A DNA stretch of 64,000 nt from Allobosea sp. (GCF_017308015.1 NZ_JAFKFW010000021.1:28460-92459), one strand, 5' to 3'. Positions 1 to 7,813 are shown, numbered from the stretch's first letter. Numbers and translations: made by a program. Notes: generated from the letters alone by a model not told the origin.

Positions 1-440
1 AGGCGCAGCACATTGACGGGCGGCTTCAGCAATTCCGCGTCGGCGACGAGGCCGAGCAGGCGCATCACCGCGTTGTTATAGGCCAGCAGCGTCCAGTGCC
101 GGTCGACGGCGACGGCCGGGTAAGGTTCGTGCCCCTTGAGGATCAGGTCGATCGCGCTGCGGGCGGCATCGAGCGAAGGGTCTTCCAAAGAGCGCTCCGG
201 ATAAATCGGTGCATATCCCGCCGCCAGCAGCAGCGCGTTGCGCTCGCGCAGGGGCACGCCGAGATGTTCGGCCAGCAGCAGCACCATCTCGCGACTGGGC
301 CGCGAGCGGCCGCTTTCGATGAAGCTCAGATGCTTCTGCGAGATCTCGGCTTCGAGCGCGAGGTCGAGCTGGCTGAAGCGGCGGAGCTGGCGCCAGTCGC
401 GCAGGAGCGCGCCGATCGGGGGAGGCTGATGTGTGTTCAT
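1..440 (-). CDS. XRE-family (MmyB-like) transcriptional regulator, partial
   Basis: The reverse strand from an ATG at 440 reads off the left edge of the window, giving the first ~146 residues. Residues ~8-62 form an XRE helix-turn-helix (IGALLRDWRQ, SQLDLALEAEIS, SFIESGRSRPS). This is followed by LLLAAGYAP and the start of a ligand-sensing domain (AVDRHWTLLAYNNAV), the order seen in MmyB-like regulators. It is divergent from a small membrane protein gene at 566, with a 125-bp shared promoter region, so that gene is a plausible target (inference). The C-terminus lies outside the window. Confidence 0.8.
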   Translation of the reverse strand, partial: MNTHQPPPIGALLRDWRQLRRFSQLDLALEAEISQKHLSFIESGRSRPSREMVLLLAEHLGVPLRERNALLLAAGYAPIYPERSLEDPSLDAARSAIDLILKGHEPYPAVAVDRHWTLLAYNNAVMRLLGLVADAELLKPPVNVLR

Positions 441-565
441 GGCGAAGAAGCTAGCGACGCCGGTGCGTCGTTCCAATTACCTCCCGCTTAATCGACCGGC
501 CAACGCGGTTCCGTCAGCATTCCCTCATCGCAACGGGCCTGAGGCCCAGAACCCGGGAGAATAAC

Positions 566-991
566 ATGTCGCTCATCCAGTCCTCGCCCCTGCTGCGCAC
601 CGCTCTCGCCCTCGATGCCGCCGCCTGCGCCGGCATGGGCCTCATCCTCGCTGCCGCGGCCGGGCCGCTCGCCGTCTCGCTCGGCCTGCCCGCGGATTTC
701 CTGCGCGGCGCCGGGCTCGTGCTTTTGCCTTGTGCGGCTCTGCTCGGCTGGTTCGCCAGCCGCAAGGTTCTGCCGCGTCTCGCCGTCTATGCCGTGATCG
801 GCGTCAACCTGCTCTGGATCGCCGACAGCATCGCGATCCTGCTGATGGGCTGGTTCGCGCCGACCGGGCTCGGCATTGCCTTCGTCCTGGCGCAAGCGGC
901 CGCGGTCGCCATCGTCACCGAGCTCGAAGTGATCGGCTTCAGGCGCTCGGGCGCGGCCCTGCCTGCCGGCGACGCTGCGGTCCTTCGCTGA
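566..991 (+). CDS. Small four-helix integral membrane protein, unknown function
   Basis: A 141-residue, very hydrophobic protein with about four predicted transmembrane segments (roughly residues 17-38, 44-64, 72-93 and 97-120). No catalytic motif is visible. The ATG at 566 follows a GGGAGAA ribosome-binding site. It is transcribed away from the XRE regulator at 1-440, a pairing that suggests control by that regulator, though this is not demonstrated. I do not recognise a functional family. Confidence 0.65.
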   Translation: MSLIQSSPLLRTALALDAAACAGMGLILAAAAGPLAVSLGLPADFLRGAGLVLLPCAALLGWFASRKVLPRLAVYAVIGVNLLWIADSIAILLMGWFAPTGLGIAFVLAQAAAVAIVTELEVIGFRRSGAALPAGDAAVLR

Positions 992-1061
992 AAATCGTCA
1001 TCTGACTGTCGCATGGGCTGACTAGCCGACGGGTCTCTGTTTCCCTCAGCGGTGAGATCCC

Positions 1062-3263
1062 ATGCGCCAGCCCCTCGTCCTCGCGGCTCTCGCCGCTGTC
1101 CTGCTCAGCGGCACGGCCATGGCCGAGCCGCTTTTCAACCGGATCGCCACCTTCTCCGTGCCGCAGAACCTGCCGGCCGATCGCGATCCCGCCAAGAAGA
1201 CCGTCTCCGAGATCATCGCCGCCAATGGCGACGGCACGCTGCTCGCCTATACCGATGCGGAGCAGAAGGCGCTGGGCATCATCGATATCGCCGATCCCGC
1301 CAATCCCAGGCCGGCCGGCTTCGTGCCGCTCGAAGGCGAATCCACCTCGGTCACGATCCTCGGCGACAAGGCCTTCGTCGCAGTCGTCACCTCCGGCGAC
1401 AATTTCAAGGAGCCGGCCGGCCATCTCGCCACGGTCGACCTCAAGACGAAGCAGGTTGTGGCCAAGTGCGATCTCGGCGGTCAGCCCGACTCGGTGACGC
1501 TGACCAAGGACAAGGGCAAGATCGTTATCGCCATAGAGAACGAGCGTGACGAGAAGCTCAACAAGGGCGCGCTGCCGCAGCTTCCCGTCGGCAATCTCAC
1601 CCTGATCGGCATCAAGGACGGCGCCATCGACTGCGCCACCCGCCAGGTCGTCGACATGACCGGGCTCGCCACCGTCGAGCCGACCGACCCCGAGCCGGAA
1701 TTCGTCGATGCGAACCAGGACGGGCTCGTCGTGGTGACGCTGCAGGAGAACAACCACCTCGTCATCGTCGATTCGAAGACCGGCAAGGTCGTGACGCATT
1801 TCTCCGCCGGCTCGGTCGACCTGAAGAACATCGACAAGACCCGTGACGGCAGGATCAGCCCGACCGAGGAGCTGAAGGGCGTGGCGCGCGAGCCCGACGC
1901 GGTGCGCTGGCTCGACAATGACCGCTTCGTCACCGCCAACGAGGGCGACTGGAAGGGCGGCTCGCGCGGCTTCACGATCTTCCGCAAGGACGGCACGGTC
2001 GAATTCGATTCCGGCTCCGATGTCGACCATATCGCCATGCGGCTGGGCCATTATCCCGAGAAGCGCTCGGCCGCGAAGGGCAGCGAGCCCGAGGGCATCG
2101 AGGTCGCGACCTATGGCAATGACCGCCTGATCTTCGTCGGGCTGGAACGTGCCTCGCTGGTGCTGGTCTACAAGGACGAGGGTGCGGGCAAGGCGCCGCG
2201 CTTCCTCCAGGCCTTGCCGACCGGCATCGGCCCGGAAGGCCTGCTCGCGATCCCGCAGCGCGACCTCTTCGTTTCGGCCTCCGAGACCGATGTCGGCGAG
2301 AAGGGCGGCGCGCGTTCGGCAGTGATGGTCTATCGCCGCGCCGAGCAGGCGGCCGCCTATCCGACGATCCAGTCCGCCGACGAGAACGGCCTGCCGATCG
2401 GCTGGGGCGCACTGTCCGGCCTTGCCGCTGATCGGACAGTGCCCGACAAGCTTTTCTCCGTCACCGACAGCGCCTATACGCCCTCGCGCATCCTTGAGAT
2501 CGACGCGGCCCAGAAGCCCGCGAAGATCACGGGCGCCATCACCGTGACCAAGGACGGCAAGCCCGCTTCTTACGACCTCGAGGGCATCGCGACCCGCGAA
2601 GGCGGCGGCTTCTGGCTGGCCTCCGAGGGCAATCCCGAGAAGAAGGATGCGCCGCTCGCCGACAAGCTGCTGCGTGTCTCGGCCAAGGGCGAGGTCGAGG
2701 AGGAGATCGTCCTGCCGGAAGCGCTCGCCAGGCACGCGGTTCGCTTCGGCTTCGAGGGCGTGGCGGTGACCGGCACGGGTGCGGACGAGACCGTCTGGCT
2801 CGCTGTCCAGCGCGAGTGGAAGGACGATCCCAAGGGCAAGGCCAAGATCCTCTCCTACAAGCCGGCGAGCAAGGAATGGGGCGTGCTGCACTATCCGCTG
2901 TCGCAGCCGGCCGCGGGCTTCTGGATGGGCCTGTCGGAGCTGGTCTCCCTTGGCGACGACCGCTTCGCTGTCATCGAGCGCGACAACGGCTTCGGCGCCA
3001 AGGCGGTGAAGACGCTCCAGACCTTCTCGGTGAAGGGTCTGAAGCCTGCCGCGATCGGAGCGGCGGAGATCCCGACCGTGACGAAGACCCTGCTGCGCGA
3101 CCTGACGCCCGACCTGATGAAGGCCGGCGGCTACGGTCTCGACAAGGTCGAGGGCATGGCGGTCGACAAGGCCGGCAACCTCTTCGTCGTCACCGATAAT
3201 GACGGCGTCGACGATTCCTCCGGCGAGACCCAGTTCTTCGCCTTCGGCCCGCTGCCGCGCTGA
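1062..3263 (+). CDS. Secreted esterase-like/phytase-family beta-propeller protein
   Basis: A 733-residue exported protein with a clear Sec signal peptide (residues 1-21, ending GTAMA). Residues ~25-410 look like a YVTN/choice-of-anchor type beta-propeller (LVIVDSKTGKVVTHF, FVTANEGDW, RGFTIFRKDG). Residues ~430-725 resemble the 'esterase-like activity of phytase' domain (YDLEGIATREGGGFWLASEGNP, RFGFEGVAVTG, GYGLDKVEGMAVDKAGNLFVVTDNDG). Family members are periplasmic or extracellular phosphoesterase-like proteins whose substrates are mostly untested, so phytate hydrolysis should not be assumed. The gene stands alone and converges on the metNIQ operon. Confidence 0.75.
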   Translation: MRQPLVLAALAAVLLSGTAMAEPLFNRIATFSVPQNLPADRDPAKKTVSEIIAANGDGTLLAYTDAEQKALGIIDIADPANPRPAGFVPLEGESTSVTILGDKAFVAVVTSGDNFKEPAGHLATVDLKTKQVVAKCDLGGQPDSVTLTKDKGKIVIAIENERDEKLNKGALPQLPVGNLTLIGIKDGAIDCATRQVVDMTGLATVEPTDPEPEFVDANQDGLVVVTLQENNHLVIVDSKTGKVVTHFSAGSVDLKNIDKTRDGRISPTEELKGVAREPDAVRWLDNDRFVTANEGDWKGGSRGFTIFRKDGTVEFDSGSDVDHIAMRLGHYPEKRSAAKGSEPEGIEVATYGNDRLIFVGLERASLVLVYKDEGAGKAPRFLQALPTGIGPEGLLAIPQRDLFVSASETDVGEKGGARSAVMVYRRAEQAAAYPTIQSADENGLPIGWGALSGLAADRTVPDKLFSVTDSAYTPSRILEIDAAQKPAKITGAITVTKDGKPASYDLEGIATREGGGFWLASEGNPEKKDAPLADKLLRVSAKGEVEEEIVLPEALARHAVRFGFEGVAVTGTGADETVWLAVQREWKDDPKGKAKILSYKPASKEWGVLHYPLSQPAAGFWMGLSELVSLGDDRFAVIERDNGFGAKAVKTLQTFSVKGLKPAAIGAAEIPTVTKTLLRDLTPDLMKAGGYGLDKVEGMAVDKAGNLFVVTDNDGVDDSSGETQFFAFGPLPR

Positions 3264-3284
3264 GCATCGCGCAAAAGAAAAGCC

Positions 3285-3305
3285 CCGGATGCGGTCCGCA
3301 TCCGG
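3285..3305 (-). terminator. Rho-independent terminator of the metNIQ operon
   Basis: A near-perfect hairpin (CCGGATGCGG / CCGCATCCGG). Read on the minus strand it is followed by GGCTTTTCTTTT, the expected T-tract for transcripts coming from metQ. On the plus strand it lies 20 bp after the stop of the phytase-like gene and may also act in that direction, but there is no T-run on that side. Confidence 0.7.
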
Positions 3306-3314
3306 AGCAAGGCG

Positions 3315-3340
3315 CCTGGCTGTTTGACTGGAGAGCCAGG
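3315..3340. terminator. Second stem-loop between metQ and the phytase-like gene
   Basis: A 7-bp stem CCTGGCT / AGCCAGG with a 12-nt loop, lying between the metQ stop (3353) and the T-tailed hairpin at 3285-3305. It has no T-tract of its own and may form a tandem terminator or stabilise the mRNA 3' end. Confidence 0.35.
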
Positions 3341-3352
3341 TGGGAGGAGTGG

Positions 3353-4150
3353 TTACCAGCCGGCGAGCACGGCGCCCTTGAAACGCTCGGCGATGAAGCT
3401 CTTGATCTCGGGGCTCTGATAGACATCGACCAGCGTCTTGACCCAGGGCTTGTCCTTGTCGGCCGCGCGGACCGCGATCAGGTTGACATAGGGGCCCTTG
3501 GCATCTTCGCGCAGGATGGCGGAAGTCGGATCGATCTTGGCATCGACGGCATAGTTGGTGTTGATCGCGGCAGCCGCGACATCGGCCAGCGAGCGCGGGG
3601 TCTGCGCGGCTTCCAGCTCGATGAGCTTGAACTTCTTCGGGTTGGCGGTGATGTCGGCGACCGTCGGCTTGAAGCCGACGCCGTCCTTCAGCTTGATCAC
3701 GCCCTTGTCCTGCAGCAGCAGCAGGATGCGGCCGCCATTGGTCGGGTCGTTCGGGATGGCGATCGTGGCGCCGTCCGGGATCTCGGCCCAGCTCTTGTAC
3801 TTCGTCGAGTAGATGCCGATCGGGAAGTTCACGGTCAGGCCGACCTTGACGATCTTGTAGCCGCGATCCTTCACCTGGTTGTCGAGATAGGGCTCGTGCT
3901 GGAAGGCGTTGGCATCGAGCTCGCCGGCGTCCAGCGCCTGGTTCGGCACGACATAATCGGAGAACTCGGTGATCTTGAGGTCGAGGCCCTTCTGCGCCGC
4001 GAGCGGCTTCACCTTCTCGAAGATCTCGGCATGCGGGCCGGGGGTGACGCCGATGCGGAGCACCTGGGCCTGGGCGAAGGCCGGGCCGGCCGCGAGGGCA
4101 AGCGAGAAGCCGGCGCCGATGGCAGCGCGGCGAGTGAAAGAGGCGGTCAT
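3353..4150 (-). CDS. metQ: Methionine ABC transporter substrate-binding protein
   Basis: A 265-residue NlpA/MetQ-type periplasmic binding protein. The start at 4150 gives MTASFTRRAAIG and a signal peptide ending AFAQA. The RR pair makes a Tat signal possible. There is no lipobox Cys, so unlike E. coli MetQ it is probably soluble. Family signatures are visible: RIGVTPGPHAEI, YVVPNQALDAGELDANAFQHEPYL and AIPNDPTNGGRILLLLQ. It is the last gene of metN-metI-metQ, 40 bp after metI, and is followed by a T-tailed terminator. The ligand is presumably methionine, which fits the SAM-II riboswitch ahead of the operon. Confidence 0.9.
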   Translation of the reverse strand: MTASFTRRAAIGAGFSLALAAGPAFAQAQVLRIGVTPGPHAEIFEKVKPLAAQKGLDLKITEFSDYVVPNQALDAGELDANAFQHEPYLDNQVKDRGYKIVKVGLTVNFPIGIYSTKYKSWAEIPDGATIAIPNDPTNGGRILLLLQDKGVIKLKDGVGFKPTVADITANPKKFKLIELEAAQTPRSLADVAAAAINTNYAVDAKIDPTSAILREDAKGPYVNLIAVRAADKDKPWVKTLVDVYQSPEIKSFIAERFKGAVLAGW

Positions 4151-4190
4151 GATGCGGTTTCCTTTGGTCTGAAGCGAATGGGATGAAGCG

Positions 4191-4856
4191 TCAGGCGTGA
4201 CGCAGGCGCTTGTTGAGATGGCGGGCGAGCCGGTCACCGATGCTTTGGACGAGCTGGACGAGGACGATGAGCACGGCGACGACCACCGCCATCACGTCCG
4301 GCATGAAACGCTGGTAGCCGTAGCGGATGCCGAGATCGCCGAGCCCGCCGCCGCCGACCGCGCCGACCATGGCCGAGAAGCCGATCAGGCTGACGAGCGC
4401 CAGCGTCAGGCCGAGCACGATCGCCGGCAGGGCCTCGGGCACCAGCACCTTGCGCACGATCTGCACGGGTGTGGCGCCCATGGCGCGCGCGGCTTCGACC
4501 AGTCCCTGATCGACTTCGCGCACCGCGCCTTCGATCAGCCTTGCAATGAAGGGCGTGGAGGCGACGGTCAGCGGCACGATTGCAGCAGCCGTTCCGATCG
4601 AGGTCCCGGCGACCAGGCGCGTGAACGGGATGATCGCGACGACGAGGATGATGAAGGGTGTCGATCGCGTGGCATTGACCAGCGTGCCGAGCAGGAGGTT
4701 GGCGGCAGGAGCCGCGAACAATTCGCCGCGCTTGCTGGTGGCGAGGAAGACGCCGAGCGGCAGGCCGAACAGCGTCCCGAGCCCGGCCGCGACCGCGACC
4801 ATGGCCAGCGTGTCCAGCGTCGACTGGGCGATGAGGTTGATCAGTTCAGGAGACAT
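4191..4856 (-). CDS. metI: Methionine ABC transporter permease
   Basis: A 221-residue inner-membrane permease with about five transmembrane helices and the binding-protein-dependent transport EAA loop (EAARAMGATPVQIVRKVLVPEALP, residues ~120-143) that docks on MetN. The MGAVGGGGLGDLGIRYGYQRF segment is characteristic of MetI. The start overlaps the end of metN by 11 bp, indicating translational coupling. Confidence 0.92.
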   Translation of the reverse strand: MSPELINLIAQSTLDTLAMVAVAAGLGTLFGLPLGVFLATSKRGELFAAPAANLLLGTLVNATRSTPFIILVVAIIPFTRLVAGTSIGTAAAIVPLTVASTPFIARLIEGAVREVDQGLVEAARAMGATPVQIVRKVLVPEALPAIVLGLTLALVSLIGFSAMVGAVGGGGLGDLGIRYGYQRFMPDVMAVVVAVLIVLVQLVQSIGDRLARHLNKRLRHA

Positions 4857-5967
4857 GGCCGACGACCTCCGCCTTGAGTCCGAGGCTCTTCAGGGCGCCG
4901 AGCACGGCATCGCTTTCCGGTGCGCGCGAGGGCACCGAGACGAGCAGGCTGCCGAAGGGCTGGCCGGCGATGGCGTCGATCCGCCCGGCCAGGATGTTGA
5001 CGTCGACGCCGACGATGGCGCTCAGCCGGCTGATCACCGGGGCGGTGGCGTTCTCGCCGAGGAAGGTGATGCGCAGCACGATATTGTCGCCGGGACGTGC
5101 GTCCTTGCGGATGCGATGGGCGAGATGCTCGGGCACCTCGACGCCGGTCACCGTCTCGACGAAGCTTGCCGTCGTCGGATGCTGCGGGTTGGTGAAGACA
5201 TCGAAAGTCTCGCCCTGCTCGACGATGCGCCCGCCCTCGATCACGGCGACCCGGTCGCAGATCTCCTTGATGACGGGGATCTCGTGCGTGATCAGCAGGA
5301 TGGTGATGCCGAGCTCGCGGTTGACCTGCTTCAGCAGCGCGAGGATCGAGCGCGTCGTCTCGGGGTCGAGCGCTGAGGTCGCCTCGTCGCAGAGCAGTAC
5401 CTTCGGATCGGTTGCGAGCGCGCGGGCAATGCCGACGCGCTGCTTCTGTCCGCCCGACAGCTCGGCCGGATAGCGCGCGCTCTTGTCGGAAAGGCCGACC
5501 AGCGCAAGAAGGCGCTCGACCTTCGCCGCGATTTCGGCCTTGCCGGCGCCCGCGATCTCCAGCGGCAGCGCGACATTGTCGAAGACCGTGCGCGACGAGA
5601 GCAGGTTGAAATGCTGGAAGATCATGCCGATCCGCCGGCGCTGCTGGCGCCAGCCGGATTCGCTGAGGCCCGTAACATCCGTGCCTTCGATCAGGATGCG
5701 GCCCTCGGTGGCACGCTCCAGCCCGTTGACGAGGCGGATCAGCGTTGACTTGCCGGCGCCGGAGCGCCCGATCACGCCGAGGATGGTGCCGGCGGGCACG
5801 TCGAGATCGATGCTGGCGAGCGCGGCGACCGGCTGCTGGCCGCGGCGGCCCGGATAAGTCTTGCCGACCTGCTCGAAGCGGATGGCCGGTTTGGGCAAGG
5901 CAAGGGGCAAGGGAACGGATGTTATTCCGGCATCGAGCGTGCCGGGTCTGACGGGGGCGTTCATCAT
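4846..5967 (-). CDS. metN: Methionine ABC transporter ATP-binding protein
   Basis: A 373-residue ATPase that energises methionine import. Walker A is GRSGAGKST, the signature is LSGGQKQRVGIARAL, Walker B is VLLCDEATSALDPET, and the H-loop is LLITHE. The C-terminal ~75 residues (NIVLRITFLGENATAPVI...) form the NIL domain, which in characterised MetN proteins binds methionine and gives trans-inhibition. It carries a longer N-terminus (~28 residues) than E. coli MetN. Adjacent ATGs at 5967 and 5964 follow a GAGGAC site that overlaps the stop of the preceding 57-residue gene, so the two are probably coupled. Confidence 0.93.
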   Translation of the reverse strand: MMNAPVRPGTLDAGITSVPLPLALPKPAIRFEQVGKTYPGRRGQQPVAALASIDLDVPAGTILGVIGRSGAGKSTLIRLVNGLERATEGRILIEGTDVTGLSESGWRQQRRRIGMIFQHFNLLSSRTVFDNVALPLEIAGAGKAEIAAKVERLLALVGLSDKSARYPAELSGGQKQRVGIARALATDPKVLLCDEATSALDPETTRSILALLKQVNRELGITILLITHEIPVIKEICDRVAVIEGGRIVEQGETFDVFTNPQHPTTASFVETVTGVEVPEHLAHRIRKDARPGDNIVLRITFLGENATAPVISRLSAIVGVDVNILAGRIDAIAGQPFGSLLVSVPSRAPESDAVLGALKSLGLKAEVVGHVS

Positions 5968-5971
5968 GTCC

Positions 5972-6145
5972 TCAGAAATGCGTGTGGCAGGACCAGTGGG
6001 CGATGCCGAGCTGCTCGATGGTCACGTCATGGACCGAGCGGCGCTGGTCGTCCGCGGTCGCGGCGTCGAGCGGGTCGAAACTGGCGGGAACGGCCTCGGC
6101 GAACCAGTTCGCGATGCCGTTCCAGAGGGTGGAGAGGAGCCGCAT
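5972..6145 (-). CDS. Small hypothetical protein directly upstream of metN
   Basis: A 57-residue ORF (begins MRLLSTLWNGIANWF, ends AHWSCHTHF). It fills the space between the 82-residue gene (7 bp gap) and metN (4 bp gap), all on the same strand. Codon use resembles its neighbours and its stop codon lies inside the metN ribosome-binding site. An amphipathic tryptophan-rich N-terminus is followed by an acidic middle. I do not recognise the family. Position alone suggests a role linked to methionine uptake or its coupling. Confidence 0.6.
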   Translation of the reverse strand: MRLLSTLWNGIANWFAEAVPASFDPLDAATADDQRRSVHDVTIEQLGIAHWSCHTHF

Positions 6146-6152
6146 CGCCGCC

Positions 6153-6401
6153 TCACGAAGCCAGCAGCAGAGGCGAGCGCCGCAGCGTGCGGGAGAGCCG
6201 GCGTGCGGCGGTCTCGGCGGCGCCGGGCGTCGCGAAGCGCTGGCCGTCCAGCGCCCGGAAGGCGGCGGAGGCCGAGACGAAGGTGAAGTCGCGCTCGTCG
6301 GAGCGGCGGCTCACGAGCCCGATCTGGGCCTCGCCGAGCTCGATGACATAGGCTTGCTGCGCCGGGCGGGCCCGGCCGGGAAGAGACTGAATCTGGGACA
6401 T
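6153..6401 (-). CDS. Small hypothetical protein in the metNIQ operon
   Basis: An 82-residue protein starting at 6401 (MSQIQSLPGRARPAQ) after an AAAGG ribosome-binding site. It has a short beta-strand-rich centre (QAYVIELGEAQIGLVSRR, DFTFVSASAAFRALDG) and a basic C-terminus (AARRLSRTLRRSP). No known domain is recognised. The arrangement leader ORF - 82 aa - 57 aa - metN - metI - metQ on one strand suggests one transcription unit under the upstream riboswitch. Confidence 0.6.
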   Translation of the reverse strand: MSQIQSLPGRARPAQQAYVIELGEAQIGLVSRRSDERDFTFVSASAAFRALDGQRFATPGAAETAARRLSRTLRRSPLLLAS

Positions 6402-6474
6402 GAAACTGCCTTTCGCCGCTCGGGCGGCGTTCGTCGAAACGATCGTTAGAGGATGGCCTTTCGGCCTCGCGATC

Positions 6475-6543
6475 TCAGCGTCGACAGCGGCAGGACATTC
6501 GGCGGAAGCGGGTCTGGCTTCGGCTCGTTCCGGCAATGGTCAT
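6475..6543 (-). CDS. 22-residue leader ORF downstream of SAM-II riboswitch
   Basis: A 22-codon ORF starting at 6543 behind an excellent GAGGAG site (6550-6555, 6-nt spacing). It encodes MTIAGTSRSQTRF followed by a strongly basic, cysteine-containing end (RRMSCRCRR). It sits between the SAM-II element and the first structural gene and is followed by small hairpins (AGGCCGAAAGGCC; GCCGCCCGAGCGGC). It could be a regulatory leader peptide, for example a sensor of Cys or Arg charging, or simply the first translated ORF that the riboswitch gates. Evidence for translation is the ribosome-binding site only. Confidence 0.5.
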   Translation of the reverse strand: MTIAGTSRSQTRFRRMSCRCRR

Positions 6544-6580
6544 GTCAGTCTCCTCGATCTGGAGCCCACGACCCGGTCGT

Positions 6581-6632
6581 GGCGCTTTAGCGTTTGGTGA
6601 CGCGGCGCAAGCTGCTGCTCAAATCTCCGCGG
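6581..6632 (-). promoter_or_regulatory. SAM-II riboswitch upstream of metNIQ
   Basis: On the minus strand the leader shows the SAM-II (metA-motif) pattern. A short P1 helix CGCGG (6627-6631) / CCGCG (6601-6605) encloses loop elements GATTTGAGC and CTTGC. These are followed by CGTCACCAAA and the invariant 3' GCTAAA block (6585-6595 region). SAM-II aptamers are alphaproteobacterial S-adenosylmethionine sensors usually found ahead of methionine biosynthesis genes. A 7-bp hairpin (6566-6582) overlaps the aptamer's 3' edge and lies just ahead of the GAGGAG site of the leader ORF, consistent with translational control. Identification is by eye from the motif, not from a covariance model. Confidence 0.7.
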
Positions 6633-6659
6633 CTCCCCGATCGCTCCGGGAACACCTGC

Positions 6660-6688
6660 AATCTGATCAAGATCGTCCTCTTTGTCAA
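6660..6688 (-). promoter_or_regulatory. Candidate promoter for the SAM-II/metNIQ transcript
   Basis: On the minus strand a perfect -35 TTGACA (6688-6683) is separated by 17 bp from a -10-like CAGATT (6665-6660). Transcription would begin near 6653, placing the complete SAM-II element in the first ~75 nt of the transcript. Confidence 0.45.
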
Positions 6689-6813
6689 CCGGTTCGTTCT
6701 TTTGAAGAAACGGGGCGGCAGAGAAGGATTTTCTCCGCGTGCTCTTTGCGCCTCGCCAAGGATGCGGCAATGCGCGGCTTGACGAAGCCGGGGAAGCGGG
6801 GCCATCTGCGGCC

Positions 6814-7191
6814 ATGCAGGCTCGCGCCGCCCTTCTCGATCGTCTTCGCCGCTCCGGGCTGGGTGCCTGGCTGGCGATGGCCTACGCGCTTTGCGTCATG
6901 GCTCTGGCGCTCGCGCCGGCGCCGGCCTTGGCGACGCTGAGCGGCCATGACGGCGTCGTGCTCTGCTCCGGCGCGCCGGTGCCGGATGACGGCCAGCAGG
7001 TCCCGCTTGGCGATCTCGCCCATTGCAAGGGCTGCCCGCTCAATCCCGTTCTCGCCGGCCCGCCGATCGAGGCCGCGCCGGCGCCGGGGCGGCTCGCCAC
7101 GCGCCTGGCAGTGCCTGAGCTGCTGGCGGAAGGCTTGCCGCATCGTTTCGCGGCCGGGCTTGCGCAATCGCGCGCGCCGCCGCTGGGCTGA
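6814..7191 (+). CDS. DUF2946-like Cys-motif membrane/periplasmic protein
   Basis: A 125-residue protein from the ATG at 6814 with one hydrophobic segment (residues ~12-35, WLAMAYALCVMALALAPAPALA) that could be a signal peptide. It carries a CSGAP site and an HCKGCPLNP motif like the His/Cys motif of DUF2946 proteins, which often neighbour copper genes. It precedes a PCuAC copper chaperone by ~110 bp, so a role in copper handling is plausible (inference). Earlier in-frame starts (e.g. 6739) exist, but the residues they add look non-conserved. The family call is tentative. Confidence 0.55.
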   Translation: MQARAALLDRLRRSGLGAWLAMAYALCVMALALAPAPALATLSGHDGVVLCSGAPVPDDGQQVPLGDLAHCKGCPLNPVLAGPPIEAAPAPGRLATRLAVPELLAEGLPHRFAAGLAQSRAPPLG

Positions 7192-7300
7192 AACCTCAGC
7201 CTGCCCACCTGCATCCAATTCCGGCCTGTCCGCTCTGCCATGAGCGACGGCACCTCTTCACGAGGCTGCGCCAGCGGCCCGTTCGTTCAGGATATCCATC

Positions 7301-7780
7301 ATGAAGCTTTCCTATTCGCTCGCCGCCGTGGCTCTCGTGCTCTCGGCCGGCTTCGCAACGGCCCATGAGTTCAAGGCCGGCCCGCTCAAGATCGGCCATC
7401 CCTGGTCGCGTGCCACGCCGGCCGGCGCCAAGGTCGGCGGCGGCTATCTCTCGATCGAGAACACCGGCACGACCGTCGACCGTCTGGTCTCGGTTTCGGT
7501 GCCCTTCGCAGGCCGTTCCGAAATCCATGAAATGGCGGTCAAGGACGGCATCATGACGATGCGGCCCCTGGACAATGGCATCGAGCTGCCGGCCGGAACG
7601 AAGGTCGAGTTCAAGCCGGGCGGCTATCACATCATGTTCATGGAGCTGAAGCAGCAGCTCAAGCAGGGCGAGATGATGAAGGGCACGCTGACCTTCGAGA
7701 AGGCCGGGACCGTCGATGTCGAGTTCAAGGTCGACGCAATCGCGGCCAAGGGCAGCGAGGGCGAGCACAAGGGGCACTGA
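7301..7780 (+). CDS. PCuAC-type periplasmic copper chaperone
   Basis: A 159-residue exported protein with a signal peptide (residues ~1-21, ending GFATA). The PCu(A)C domain is clear: HPWSRATPAGAKVGGGYLSIENTG, then the copper-binding His/Met set EIHEMAVKDGIMTMRPL and GGYHIMFMELKQQLKQGE. Family members deliver Cu(I) to the CuA or CuB site of cytochrome oxidase. A His-containing tail (EGEHKGH) adds possible metal ligands. It stands behind the HCKGCP-motif gene on the same strand, suggesting a two-gene copper unit. Confidence 0.88.
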   Translation: MKLSYSLAAVALVLSAGFATAHEFKAGPLKIGHPWSRATPAGAKVGGGYLSIENTGTTVDRLVSVSVPFAGRSEIHEMAVKDGIMTMRPLDNGIELPAGTKVEFKPGGYHIMFMELKQQLKQGEMMKGTLTFEKAGTVDVEFKVDAIAAKGSEGEHKGH

Positions 7781-7813
7781 GTGCCGCGCTGATTGCCGAA
7801 AAATCTGCGGGTA

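Noticed and set aside
939-2891. 650-codon ORF antisense to the phytase-like gene
   Set aside because: High-GC shadow: the opposite frame has a signal peptide and recognisable domains, while this one shows only Arg/Gly/Asp-rich low-information sequence.
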